Assembly (NCBI RefSeq): GCF_023914155.1 | Contig: NZ_JAMWYS010000034.1 | Coordinates: 1 to 63,061 of the forward strand | Reading direction: 5' to 3' | Length of the DNA stretch: 63,061 nt | Source: Solitalea agri | GTDB lineage: Bacteria > Bacteroidota > Bacteroidia > Sphingobacteriales > Sphingobacteriaceae | In this document: one piece after another, positions 55,537 to 63,043 of the stretch | How positions within the stretch are numbered: the stretch's first letter is position 1 | Layout: every line of letters begins with the position of its first letter | Translations under genes and position numbers: made by a program | Notes under the pieces: model-generated | Told to the model about the DNA's origin: nothing | Seen by the model: the letters and a program-made list of their open reading frames with translations, nothing else | Databases searched by the model: none

Positions 55537-55580
55537 AGCAAAAAACCGCGTTTTTGATATCAAAAACGCGGTTTTTTGCT
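55537..55580. terminator. 44-bp perfect palindrome upstream of dnaA
   Basis: Positions 55537-55558 are the exact reverse complement of 55559-55580, with no loop; the centre is GATATC. A-run and T-run flanks plus a CCGCG core give U-tracts on both strands. It is probably a strong bidirectional terminator between the mutase gene and dnaA, although its length and perfection are unusual. Confidence 0.75.
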
Positions 55581-55598
55581 ATTTTCAAAAAAACTTTT

Positions 55599-55607
55599 TT
55601 ATCCACA
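55599..55607 (+). promoter_or_regulatory. Perfect DnaA box upstream of dnaA
   Basis: TTATCCACA matches the DnaA-box consensus exactly. It lies 89 bases before the dnaA start codon, within an AT-rich tract, so it could serve autoregulation or be part of the replication origin. Confidence 0.6.
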
Positions 55608-55695
55608 TTTTTTGTTCTATACTTGAAAAACGAACGGGAAACTTTGCTCTCATTTCCCACTCATTCAAAATCAATAATTTATACTGTTTTACCTA

Positions 55696-57129
55696 ATGAA
55701 TATGGATAGAACTTGTCATTCTGTATGGGAGAACTGTCTCAAAATCATAAAAGACAATGTGCCATCTCAAAGTTTCAAAACTTGGTTCGAGCCAATCAAA
55801 GCTTTGAAGTTGGATACCAACGTTCTCACTATACAAGTGCCTAGCGTTTTCTTCTATGAATGGTTAGAGGAGCACTACGTTTCGTTGCTTCGTAAAACCA
55901 TTAAACATCAGTTGGGATCTGATGGTCGTTTAGAGTACAATATTGTAATGGATAAGTCTTCGGGTTCTAAAAATCCGTATACAGTTAATTATCCAACCAA
56001 TAATAATGGAGAGTTGAAAAATCAGCCGGTACCAATGCCTGTTAATATTAATGAATCGATTAAAAATCCTTTCGTTATTCCAGGATTGAAAAAGCTGAAT
56101 ATCGATCCGCAGTTAAACGCCAAATACTCATTTGATAATTTTGTAGAAGGAGAATGCAATCGATTGGCGCGATCGGCGGGCTTTGCTGTAGCTCAAAAAC
56201 CAGGAGGTACTTCATTTAATCCACTGTTTATTTATGGAGGAGCTGGTTTAGGGAAAACTCACCTTGCTCAGGCTATCGGATCGTCGGTAAAAACCATGTA
56301 TCCTGATAAGCTTGTTTTATATGTTCAGGCTGAAAAATTTGGGCAACAATTTGTTGACTCATTGAAAAATAACACCATCAACGATTTCGTCAATTTTTAC
56401 CAGTTAATTGATGTGCTTGTTGTCGATGATGTCCAGTTTTTCTCTGGAAAAGAGAAGATGCAGGATATTTTCTTTACCATCTTTAATCACTTACATACCA
56501 GCGGTAAGCAAATCATTATGACTTGCGATAAAGCTCCGAAAGATTTAGTTGGTTTAGAAGAGCGTTTGTTGTCGCGTTTTAAATGGGGACTATCAGCTGA
56601 TTTACAGGTACCAGATATCGAAACCCGTGTTTCTATCCTTCAAATGAAGATGAAAGCGGACGGCATTCAACTTCCGCAGGATGTAATTGAATATGTGGCT
56701 CATAATATTGATAATAATATTCGTGAGCTGGAAGGCGCTTTAATTTCGTTATTAGCGCATTCAACCCTTAATCGTAAGGAAATTGACCTGCCTTTGGCTA
56801 AACAAATGCTTAAAAACTTTATTAAGCATTCAACCAAAGAGATTTCGATGGAGTATATTCAGAAACTGGTTTGCGAGTATTTTGAGATTCCATTAGACAT
56901 GGTTAAATCGAAAACACGTAAACGCGAAATTGTACAGGCTCGTCAAATTTCGATGTATTTGGCAAAGAGCCATACCAAAGCTTCTCTAAAATCTATAGGG
57001 CAGTTTTATGGAGGACGTGACCACTCAACGGTTATTTATGCCTGTCAAACGGTTGAAGACCTTATCGAAACCGACAAGAAATTTAAAAACTGGGTGCAAG
57101 ACATTCAGAAAAAGCTCAAAATGAGCTAA
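55696..57129 (+). CDS. dnaA: Chromosomal replication initiator protein DnaA
   Basis: The 477-residue protein has domain I (about 1-85, SFKTWFEPI), a linker with Pro/Asn (about 86-135), the AAA+ domain III with Walker A GGAGLGKTH (181-189) and Walker B LVVDDVQ (241-247), and domain IV with the DNA-binding signature GGRDHSTVIYA. It opens the origin and assembles the replisome. Length is normal for Bacteroidota. It is monocistronic, with a DnaA box upstream and a terminator downstream. Confidence 0.98.
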   Translation: MNMDRTCHSVWENCLKIIKDNVPSQSFKTWFEPIKALKLDTNVLTIQVPSVFFYEWLEEHYVSLLRKTIKHQLGSDGRLEYNIVMDKSSGSKNPYTVNYPTNNNGELKNQPVPMPVNINESIKNPFVIPGLKKLNIDPQLNAKYSFDNFVEGECNRLARSAGFAVAQKPGGTSFNPLFIYGGAGLGKTHLAQAIGSSVKTMYPDKLVLYVQAEKFGQQFVDSLKNNTINDFVNFYQLIDVLVVDDVQFFSGKEKMQDIFFTIFNHLHTSGKQIIMTCDKAPKDLVGLEERLLSRFKWGLSADLQVPDIETRVSILQMKMKADGIQLPQDVIEYVAHNIDNNIRELEGALISLLAHSTLNRKEIDLPLAKQMLKNFIKHSTKEISMEYIQKLVCEYFEIPLDMVKSKTRKREIVQARQISMYLAKSHTKASLKSIGQFYGGRDHSTVIYACQTVEDLIETDKKFKNWVQDIQKKLKMS

Positions 57130-57161
57130 TACTAAGCATATACTTAATGAGTTTTATAAAT

Positions 57162-57191
57162 AAAGCCTTCCTGATTCATCGGGAAGGCTTT
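57162..57191 (+). terminator. Rho-independent terminator of dnaA
   Basis: AAAGCCTTCC (57162-57171) and GGAAGGCTTT (57182-57191) form a 10-bp stem around a 10-base loop, followed by GATTTTATAAG. Confidence 0.85.
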
Positions 57192-57343
57192 GATTTTATA
57201 AGTCCATTCAATTAAAAAGTCTGTTAAATCCCTTTAATTCAAACTGATCACTAATTTTTTAACGATCACTTTATAATTAAATCTGATCTAACAGACTCAA
57301 TACACCAAGAGTAAATATTAAGTACTCCTAATGATAAATTACC

Positions 57344-57457
57344 TTACCTGTACCCTGGTTTGGCAGAAACTTCCAGAATATTAACTTCTGTGGTACCGTT
57401 AGTATCCTGATTCTCATCAGGAAGGTTAAAGTTAATAAATAATTGAAAATGAATCAA
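57344..57457 (-). pseudogene. Possible remnant of a protein C-terminus in the dnaA/TPM intergenic region
   Basis: The 348-base gap after dnaA holds a minus-strand frame that reads protein-like: NLPDENQDTNGTTEV, then NILEVSAKPGYR and a stop at 57344-57346. Upstream the frame runs only ten codons to a TTG and then a stop, so no intact gene remains. Apart from the dnaA terminator, an inverted GTCTGTTA/TAACAGAC pair (57221-57297) and a small CCTGAT/ATCAGG stem at 57406-57421, I see nothing else here. Confidence 0.25.
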
Positions 57458-57480
57458 TTATATTTTAATTTATTAAGGAT

Positions 57481-58272
57481 TTACCAACTGTCGCCGGCGC
57501 CACCGCCGCCAAAATCACCACCACCGAAGCCGCCAAAGTCACCGCCACCGCCACTAAAATCTCCCCAATCGCCACCTCCGCTATTTCTTCCACCGCTATT
57601 GCCCATCATATTCATTAACATCCAAAATGGCAAGCTTGATCCCGAGCCCCTGTTGGCTATATGCTGATAACTTCTTCTTCTGAGCAAAGAGAAGATTAAA
57701 ATTCCTCCCAACACCACAAAGAAGATCCAAATACCAGATCCTTTTCCTTTTTTGCCCGGAACAACATCATTCGCGTCAACTTTATATTCTCCAGAAGCGA
57801 ACTTCATGATTGCATCTGTTCCATCATCAATTCCTTTAAAGTAGTTTCCGGCTTTAAATTCAGGCTTAATAATGGTAGAGGTTATCCGCTTGGCATAAGC
57901 ATCGGGTATGGCTCCCTCGAGTCCATAGCCTACTGCTATAAATACTTTTCGGTCACCTAATGATACTAAAAGCACAACGCCATTGCGCTTTTCTTTTTGA
58001 CCAACACCCCATTTCTGCCCTAACTTAACTGCGTAATCAGCAATTTCATATCCATTGAGGGAAGGAATAATGACTACCGCAATCTGATTAGAAGTAGAAT
58101 CATTAAAAGCAACCAGCTTGTGTTCTAACTGCGCCTTTTGCTCTGATGATAGGGTATTCGTATAATCATTTACAAGACGAGGAGGGTTAGGGGCGTCAGG
58201 AATATCCTGACTAAATGCAATTGATGCAAAGAGAAGAAGGGAGAAGGTTATTAATAATTTAAGTTTATTCAT
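57481..58272 (-). CDS. TPM-domain membrane protein with glycine-rich tail (YgcG-like)
   Basis: The ATG at 58272 is chosen because it begins a signal peptide (MNKLKLLITFSLLLFASIAFS). The 263-residue protein has a TPM domain (about 25-165; PRLVNDYTNTLSSEQKAQLE, IAVVIIPSLNGYEI, RNGVVLLVSLGDRKVFI), a membrane helix (about 180-200) and a C-terminal tail of Gly, Asp, Phe and Ser repeats ending GGAGDSW. The family is named for the TPM domain of a thylakoid phosphatase/assembly factor. It overlaps the preceding TPM gene by 8 bases and belongs to a LemA operon. Confidence 0.88.
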   Translation of the reverse strand: MNKLKLLITFSLLLFASIAFSQDIPDAPNPPRLVNDYTNTLSSEQKAQLEHKLVAFNDSTSNQIAVVIIPSLNGYEIADYAVKLGQKWGVGQKEKRNGVVLLVSLGDRKVFIAVGYGLEGAIPDAYAKRITSTIIKPEFKAGNYFKGIDDGTDAIMKFASGEYKVDANDVVPGKKGKGSGIWIFFVVLGGILIFSLLRRRSYQHIANRGSGSSLPFWMLMNMMGNSGGRNSGGGDWGDFSGGGGDFGGFGGGDFGGGGAGDSW

Positions 58273-58696
58273 TGCCGAAATAGATATCGTCTGAAAGTTC
58301 ATTTTTGTTATCGCTTATTGGAGGAAAGAATTGCCCAAGCGCATTACCTGCTTTTTCAATTCCTTTAACAAGGCCTTCAATAAGCAGTCCTTGTTTAAAA
58401 TGAGCAAGCATTACCTCCTTGGTTTCATGCCAAAAACCAAAATCTATCTTCATATTAATACCTACATCGCCAATAATGGCAAATTTGCGATCTTCGGTAG
58501 CTAAGTAAATAAGTACACCGTTTCGCTGGCTGGTTTTATGCATTTCCAGTTGCTTAAAATAATAAGCCGCCCTGTCCAAAACATCTTCTTTACAATGTTT
58601 TTCAACACAAACACGTATTTCACCTGATGTAATGGCTTCAGCTTTTTTAATGGCTTCCTTTACTATTTTTTTATTTTGTTCTTCAAGAAATGGCAT
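58265..58696 (-). CDS. TPM-domain protein without signal peptide
   Basis: The 143-residue protein is essentially a lone TPM domain: AEAITSGEIRVCVEKHC, RNGVLIYLATEDRKFAIIGD and GLVKGIEKAGNALGQFFPP. No signal peptide or membrane helix is seen, so it appears cytoplasmic, in contrast to its partner. It starts 88 bases after the LemA gene and overlaps the next TPM gene by 8 bases. Confidence 0.85.
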   Translation of the reverse strand: MPFLEEQNKKIVKEAIKKAEAITSGEIRVCVEKHCKEDVLDRAAYYFKQLEMHKTSQRNGVLIYLATEDRKFAIIGDVGINMKIDFGFWHETKEVMLAHFKQGLLIEGLVKGIEKAGNALGQFFPPISDNKNELSDDIYFGNE

Positions 58697-58784
58697 GTTT
58701 TAATGTTTTAAAGGATAAAAAAGAGGATTTGCGAATTGCCCACAAATCCTCATATTCAGTCTTTTAATACCTTCAGGTTTAAGT

Positions 58785-59366
58785 TTAGAACTGTACAGTT
58801 GGAGCTTTTTCGCTTCCCGGCTGAGCCTTGAAGTACGGTTTCTCTGGAAAACCAAACATTCCTGCAAATAATTTCCCTGGCAAAGTTGTAACTTCTCTAT
58901 TAAAATTACCTGTACTCTCGTTGAATTTATTCCTTTCGGTTGCAATACGGTTTTCAGTACCCTCTAACTGTGCCTGTAATTCCTTGAAGTTCTCGTTTGC
59001 TTTTAAGTCGGGATATTTTTCTACCACGACCATTAATCGGCTTAAAGCAGAGCTTAATCCATCCTGTGCTTGTTGAAACTTCTGAAAAGTTTCTGGTGTT
59101 AATTTGCTGGCATCAACATTTACTGCTGTAGCTTTAGAACGAGCCTCAATTACCTGTGTTAAGGTTTCTTTTTCAAAGTTGGCATATCCTTTTACAGTGT
59201 TTACCAAATTCGGAATCAAATCTGATCGGCGTTGATAAACGTTTTCAACTTGCCCCCATTGTTGTTTAACATCCTGATCTAAGCGTGCCATGCTATTATA
59301 GCTGCATCCGCCCATTCCAAAAATCAGAACTAAAATGGCAATTATGCCTATTGTACCTTTTTTCAT
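58785..59366 (-). CDS. lemA: LemA family membrane protein
   Basis: The ATG at 59366 is chosen because it starts a hydrophobic segment (KGTIGIIAILVLIFGMGGC); an in-frame start at 59393 is less likely. The 193-residue protein has the LemA fold: NSMARLDQDVKQQWGQVENVYQRRSDLIPNLV (31-60) and helical AIEARSKAT and NEFKELQAQLEGTENRIATERN-like segments, ending YFKAQPGSEKAPTVQF. Function is unknown; LemA and TPM proteins are often neighbours. It heads the operon. Confidence 0.93.
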   Translation of the reverse strand: MKKGTIGIIAILVLIFGMGGCSYNSMARLDQDVKQQWGQVENVYQRRSDLIPNLVNTVKGYANFEKETLTQVIEARSKATAVNVDASKLTPETFQKFQQAQDGLSSALSRLMVVVEKYPDLKANENFKELQAQLEGTENRIATERNKFNESTGNFNREVTTLPGKLFAGMFGFPEKPYFKAQPGSEKAPTVQF

Positions 59367-59390
59367 AGAACTGGTTAAAAATTTTCCAAT

Positions 59391-59398
59391 CAAATCTA
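59391..59398 (-). promoter_or_regulatory. -7 box of the LemA/TPM operon
   Basis: Minus-strand TAGATTTG, a perfect TAnnTTTG, 24 bases upstream of the lemA start. A plus-strand TAATTTTG at 59438-59445 faces the FAD gene, so this short gap may hold two divergent promoters. Confidence 0.4.
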
Positions 59399-59478
59399 CA
59401 AAATTTATGCAAGGGCATTAATACGCTTTAATTCTTTTAATTTTGCATCAATTTCAGAATAACTATCTGACAAAAAAG

Positions 59479-61032
59479 ATGATTAAAGACCTTGAACTGA
59501 CAATTCTGCCTGATTTTATTCATGATCAGCAGCATATTCTAAAACAACTATCCAACGAGTTGCAATTATCCCCAAAGCGAATTAAGGGGTTTACAATTGA
59601 TAAACGGTCTATTGATGCACGCTCTAAGGTTACGGTTTACCGCGTAAAAATTAGTGTCTATATTGATCAGGACCTTCCTGCTCCTTTTGTGTTTCATTCC
59701 GATTATAAAAATGTTAAAGATAAACCGATTGTTTTGGTTATTGGTGCAGGGCCTGCCGGAATGTTTGCCGCTTTGCGGTTGATTGAATTAGGTTTGAAGC
59801 CTATTGTGTTGGAGCGTGGCAAGGATGTAAAAACACGAAGAAGAGATTTAGCTGCCATTAATAAAGAAGGTATTGTTAATCCGGAGAGCAATTATTGCTA
59901 TGGAGAGGGAGGTGCTGGTACTTATTCAGATGGTAAGTTATATACCCGTTCAACCAAACGCGGTGATGTTAATAAGGTTTTAGAAACCTTTGTGGCTCAC
60001 GGAGCCGCTGAAGATATCTTAATTGATGCGCGCCCACATATTGGTACTAATAAGCTTCCCCAAATTATTGTTTCTATGCGCGAAAGCATTTTGAATGCCG
60101 GCGGAGAGGTTCATTTTGATACAAGGGTTGATGATTTTGAAGTCGAGTTTGGGACCATTAAGAGCGTAAAAACCAACAAAGGAAGTTTTAGTGCTGCACA
60201 TGTGATTTTGGCTACCGGCCATTCAGCGCGTGACATTTTTTATCTACTCCACCAAAAAAATATCCTGATCGAGGCAAAGCCATTCGCATTGGGCGTTCGA
60301 ATAGAACATCCACAAGCATTAATAGATAAAGCACAATATCGTTGTGAAGTGCGCCATGATAATTTGCCTCCTGCTTATTATAGTTTAGTAGAGCAGGTAA
60401 ATGGCCGTGGAGCATTTTCTTTTTGTATGTGTCCTGGTGGAATTATTGCTCCGTGTGCTACTGACCATAAGGAAATTGTGGTGAATGGTTGGTCGCCATC
60501 AAAACGAAATAATCCGTATGCCAATTCCGGAACGGTGGTACAGATTAACTTAGAAGATATTGCAAACGCGGATAGTGACCCATTAGCAGCCTTAAAATTC
60601 CAGCAGGAGATTGAAAAGAAAGCATTTGTTATTGGCGGTGGATTGTTAAAGGCTCCCGCACAGCGAATGGTCGACTTTGTCAATAAGAAAGTATCCAAAG
60701 ATTTGCCTGATTGCTCGTATTTGCCTGGAATTAGTAGTGCTGATTTATATGAAGTACTGCCATCCTTTGTAAGTCAGAGTTTGCGAAATGCTTTGCCTTT
60801 ATTCGACAAAAAGATGAAAGGGTATTTTTCAAATGAAGCGGTTTTAGTAGGAGTTGAATCCAGAACTTCTTCACCTGTACGTATCCCACGTGATAAAGAT
60901 ACATTACAACACCCCGAAGTAAAAGGTTTATACCCTTGTGCAGAAGGCGCCGGTTATGCCGGAGGAATAGTTTCGGCAGCAATTGATGGGGTTAAATGTG
61001 CTGAAGCTGCTTTTAATGCAATTAATGGATAA
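59479..61032 (+). CDS. FAD-dependent oxidoreductase of the COG2509 type
   Basis: The ATG at 59479 is chosen; a TTG at 59443 would add twelve residues. The 517-residue protein has an N-terminal alpha/beta domain of about 80 residues (RIKGFTIDKRSIDARSKVTVYRV), then an FAD-binding GAGPAGMFAALRLIELG near residue 93-109 with an acidic ribose-binding end (LERG), and a later GVESRTSSPVRIPRD and CAEGAGYAGGIVSAA that bind flavin. The substrate is unknown. It resembles NAD(P)/FAD-dependent proteins of uncharacterised function widespread in bacteria. Confidence 0.85.
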   Translation: MIKDLELTILPDFIHDQQHILKQLSNELQLSPKRIKGFTIDKRSIDARSKVTVYRVKISVYIDQDLPAPFVFHSDYKNVKDKPIVLVIGAGPAGMFAALRLIELGLKPIVLERGKDVKTRRRDLAAINKEGIVNPESNYCYGEGGAGTYSDGKLYTRSTKRGDVNKVLETFVAHGAAEDILIDARPHIGTNKLPQIIVSMRESILNAGGEVHFDTRVDDFEVEFGTIKSVKTNKGSFSAAHVILATGHSARDIFYLLHQKNILIEAKPFALGVRIEHPQALIDKAQYRCEVRHDNLPPAYYSLVEQVNGRGAFSFCMCPGGIIAPCATDHKEIVVNGWSPSKRNNPYANSGTVVQINLEDIANADSDPLAALKFQQEIEKKAFVIGGGLLKAPAQRMVDFVNKKVSKDLPDCSYLPGISSADLYEVLPSFVSQSLRNALPLFDKKMKGYFSNEAVLVGVESRTSSPVRIPRDKDTLQHPEVKGLYPCAEGAGYAGGIVSAAIDGVKCAEAAFNAING

Positions 61033-61084
61033 AGGCTAAACTTCTTTGGTCAGAATGCGTTAATTTTATTAAAAACAATTGTGT

Positions 61085-61579
61085 ATGGATAAGCAATTGA
61101 AATTAATAATAGCCTTAAGAGAAGTTGCTGATGATATTGCAGCTAATCCTAAGTATCAATGGGGCCATATGGGAAGCTGTAACTGTGGCTTTTTAGCACA
61201 GAAACTTACAGGATTTACCTCCAATGAGATTCATAAAAATGCTATGGCCCGTGCAGGTGATTGGTCTGAGCAATTGAATGGTTATTGTCCGAGTTCTGGT
61301 TATCCTATAGATAATTTAATCTTTGACTTGCTGCAAGCCGGTCTCTCGATTGAAGATTTAGCACATCTTGAGCGTTTGTCAGATTTGGATGTCTTGAGAC
61401 GGATTAACGAGTCGTATAAACCACTAAATTTTAATAATTCTTGGCATGTGTCTTTATATATGAAAGCTTGGGCCGATAAATTGGAAGACAATATCCTTTC
61501 CAGAGTGAAGGTGCAATCCTTAACCAATCTGCTGCTGAACAATAATTCGCCCGATCGTATAACTTATTTGCAACAATAA
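61085..61579 (+). CDS. Conserved hypothetical protein with HMGSCNCGF motif
   Basis: ATG at 61085 is used; a TTG two codons earlier is also in frame. The 164-residue protein has no signal peptide or membrane helix. The HMGSCNCGFLAQ segment near residue 29 (His, two Cys) looks like a metal or thiol site, and the C-terminus is helical and charged. I do not recognise the family. It precedes the second DinB gene by one base, so they are coupled. Confidence 0.6.
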   Translation: MDKQLKLIIALREVADDIAANPKYQWGHMGSCNCGFLAQKLTGFTSNEIHKNAMARAGDWSEQLNGYCPSSGYPIDNLIFDLLQAGLSIEDLAHLERLSDLDVLRRINESYKPLNFNNSWHVSLYMKAWADKLEDNILSRVKVQSLTNLLLNNNSPDRITYLQQ

Positions 61580-61580
61580 T

Positions 61581-62060
61581 ATGTCTACCAAACAACTGCT
61601 AATAAAAGAACTTGATGCTGCCATAAAAGGAAACCCCTGGCATGGCGCTTCATTAAAACAAATATTGAATAATATTACCTCAGCTGATGCAGTTAAACGA
61701 CCAATCCCCAATGCTCATTCTATTGCTGAATTGGTCTTGCATATTCTTTCTTGGACTGAAGAAGTTGCAGAAAGGATGGAAGGTAAGCCTCCTTCACTTC
61801 CTTCCAGGGGTGATTGGCCTGTTTGGGATGATCTAAATGCTGAGAAATGGAACCGAATTGTATCTGAGTTATTAAATGCCCACCAAGAGCTACTGAATAA
61901 TATAAGTGATTTTCCGGATGAGAGTTTTGGTAGAATTGTAGGAAATAATAATGATGCATCTTTAGGAACCGGTATCACATTTACAGAAATGCTCCATGGC
62001 TTAGCCCAACATCATGCCTATCATGCCGGACAAATTGCTTTGCTGTCAAAATTCAATTAG
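61581..62060 (+). CDS. DinB family protein (copy 2)
   Basis: The 159-residue helical protein has the DinB histidine triad: His54 in LVLHILSWTEEV and HHAYHAGQIALL near the C-terminus, and is clearly in the same superfamily as the copy at 32.6 kb. It belongs to the metal-dependent DinB/YfiT fold and could act in thiol transfer or stress. Substrate unknown. Confidence 0.85.
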   Translation: MSTKQLLIKELDAAIKGNPWHGASLKQILNNITSADAVKRPIPNAHSIAELVLHILSWTEEVAERMEGKPPSLPSRGDWPVWDDLNAEKWNRIVSELLNAHQELLNNISDFPDESFGRIVGNNNDASLGTGITFTEMLHGLAQHHAYHAGQIALLSKFN

Positions 62061-62087
62061 ATTTTAGTTATTTAACATTACATTTTT

Positions 62088-62453
62088 ATGTCAGAAAAGA
62101 AAACCCTTGTATTAGGAGCTTCGACTAATCCAGAGAGATATGCATTTAAAGCTATAAACAGATTGGTTCAGCATCATCATCCTGTAGTAGCGGTGGGGTT
62201 AAAGGAAGGATCTGTTGCCGGAGTGGATATTGAAAAACCTGAAATTATTCATTCTGATATAAATACTATCTCCTTATATGTTGGGCCAGCTCATCAACCG
62301 GTATATTACGATTATATATTAAAGACCAAACCTGAACGGGTTATTTTTAACCCTGGAACAGAAAATCCGGAGTTTCAGCAAATGCTTACCCAAAAGGGAA
62401 TTGGTTACGAACAGGCCTGTACCTTAGTTTTACTTTCCATTGGCGATTATTAA
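62088..62453 (+). CDS. CoA-binding domain protein (YccU-like)
   Basis: The 121-residue protein is a single Rossmann-type CoA-binding domain: VLGASTNPERYAFKAINRL at the start, HHPVVAVGLKEGSV, and RVIFNPGTENPEF. Family members bind CoA or nucleotides; their role is unknown. It follows the DinB gene in the same direction by 27 bases. Confidence 0.85.
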   Translation: MSEKKTLVLGASTNPERYAFKAINRLVQHHHPVVAVGLKEGSVAGVDIEKPEIIHSDINTISLYVGPAHQPVYYDYILKTKPERVIFNPGTENPEFQQMLTQKGIGYEQACTLVLLSIGDY

Positions 62454-62613
62454 ATCAGCTTCTTTTAACCAATAAATCTGCTTCTTCTCCTTTATTAACA
62501 TGACTTATATAGAGTAAAGCAGGTGGAAAAACATTTATTCTGAATAATAGTTCATTTTTTCTCCCACACGATCAGCCCTTTAGGGATCGTATTGCCTAAA
62601 AAGGTAAAAAGAG

Positions 62614-62644
62614 TTTGGCAGGGGAGGGAAAGTTTCTACCTTTG
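62614..62644 (+). promoter_or_regulatory. First of three successive promoters at the right end
   Basis: TTTG at 62614-62617, a 19-base spacer and TACCTTTG at 62637-62644 match the Bacteroidota promoter exactly. The following start region CACTCCGC is GC-rich, typical of stable-RNA promoters. Confidence 0.75.
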
Positions 62645-62771
62645 CACTCCGCAATCGGAAGGAGGGCGGCAGGAATTGAAAGGGTGGTTTACAGGCAGGA
62701 GCAGGGGAAAAGAGCAGCGGGAGCCGGTAAAGAAAAGGTTGAAACGGAGCTGAAATTTATTTTAAAATAAA

Positions 62772-62803
62772 TTTGGCAAAAGCGAAAAAATTTTTCACCT
62801 TTG
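62772..62803 (+). promoter_or_regulatory. Second of three successive promoters
   Basis: TTTG at 62772-62775, a 20-base spacer and CACCTTTG at 62796-62803 (one mismatch). It is followed by CACTCCCG, nearly the same start region as the first copy. Confidence 0.65.
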
Positions 62804-62916
62804 CACTCCCGAAACGACGGGGTTTAGATGAGTAAGTCATCGAGACGAAGGAATTGAAAAACAGGGATAGCGATAAGGAGAAAGCAGAAAGGCGAGAAAA
62901 AAAATAAAAAATAATT

Positions 62917-62947
62917 CTTGCGAAAACAAAAAAGAAGCTTACCTTTG
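62917..62947 (+). promoter_or_regulatory. Third of three successive promoters
   Basis: CTTG at 62917-62920, a 19-base spacer and TACCTTTG at 62940-62947, followed by CAGCCCCG. The three -7 boxes are 159 and 144 bases apart. The rest of 62454-63061 is low-complexity purine-rich sequence without a gene. Confidence 0.65.
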
Positions 62948-62990
62948 CAGCCCCGCTGAGACGGAAGGTCGAAAGCGAAAAAAGAAAGAT

Positions 62991-63043
62991 GGATAAAGAG
63001 GACGCCGAAAGGCAAACAGGTTCGATTCCTGAAGTATCCACGA
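62991..63043 (+). ncRNA. tRNA-like fold (T-arm plus partial acceptor) in a probable stable-RNA leader
   Basis: GGATA (62991-62995) can pair with TATCC (63035-63039), as in an acceptor stem. CAGG-TTCGATT-CCTG (63017-63031) is a canonical T-arm with a 7-base loop. A GCC-GAAA-GGC hairpin (63004-63013) stands where the D and anticodon arms would be, and ACGA follows the acceptor in place of ACCA. It is far too short for a full tRNA. It could be a tRNA remnant, an integration-site copy or a leader structure. Confidence 0.3.

Noticed and set aside
57443-57667. Proline-rich 74-residue frame on the plus strand
   Set aside because: It is the antisense of the glycine-rich tail of the TPM protein; the Pro/Lys/Ser bias is a mirror of Gly codons.
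58700-58945. 81-residue minus-strand frame ending downstream of lemA
   Set aside because: It overlaps the lemA coding region in another frame and has no family features.
62757-63041. 94-residue minus-strand frame across the right end
   Set aside because: It runs antisense through the promoters and the T-arm-like element, with low-complexity Phe/Leu/Ser; no start context or family.
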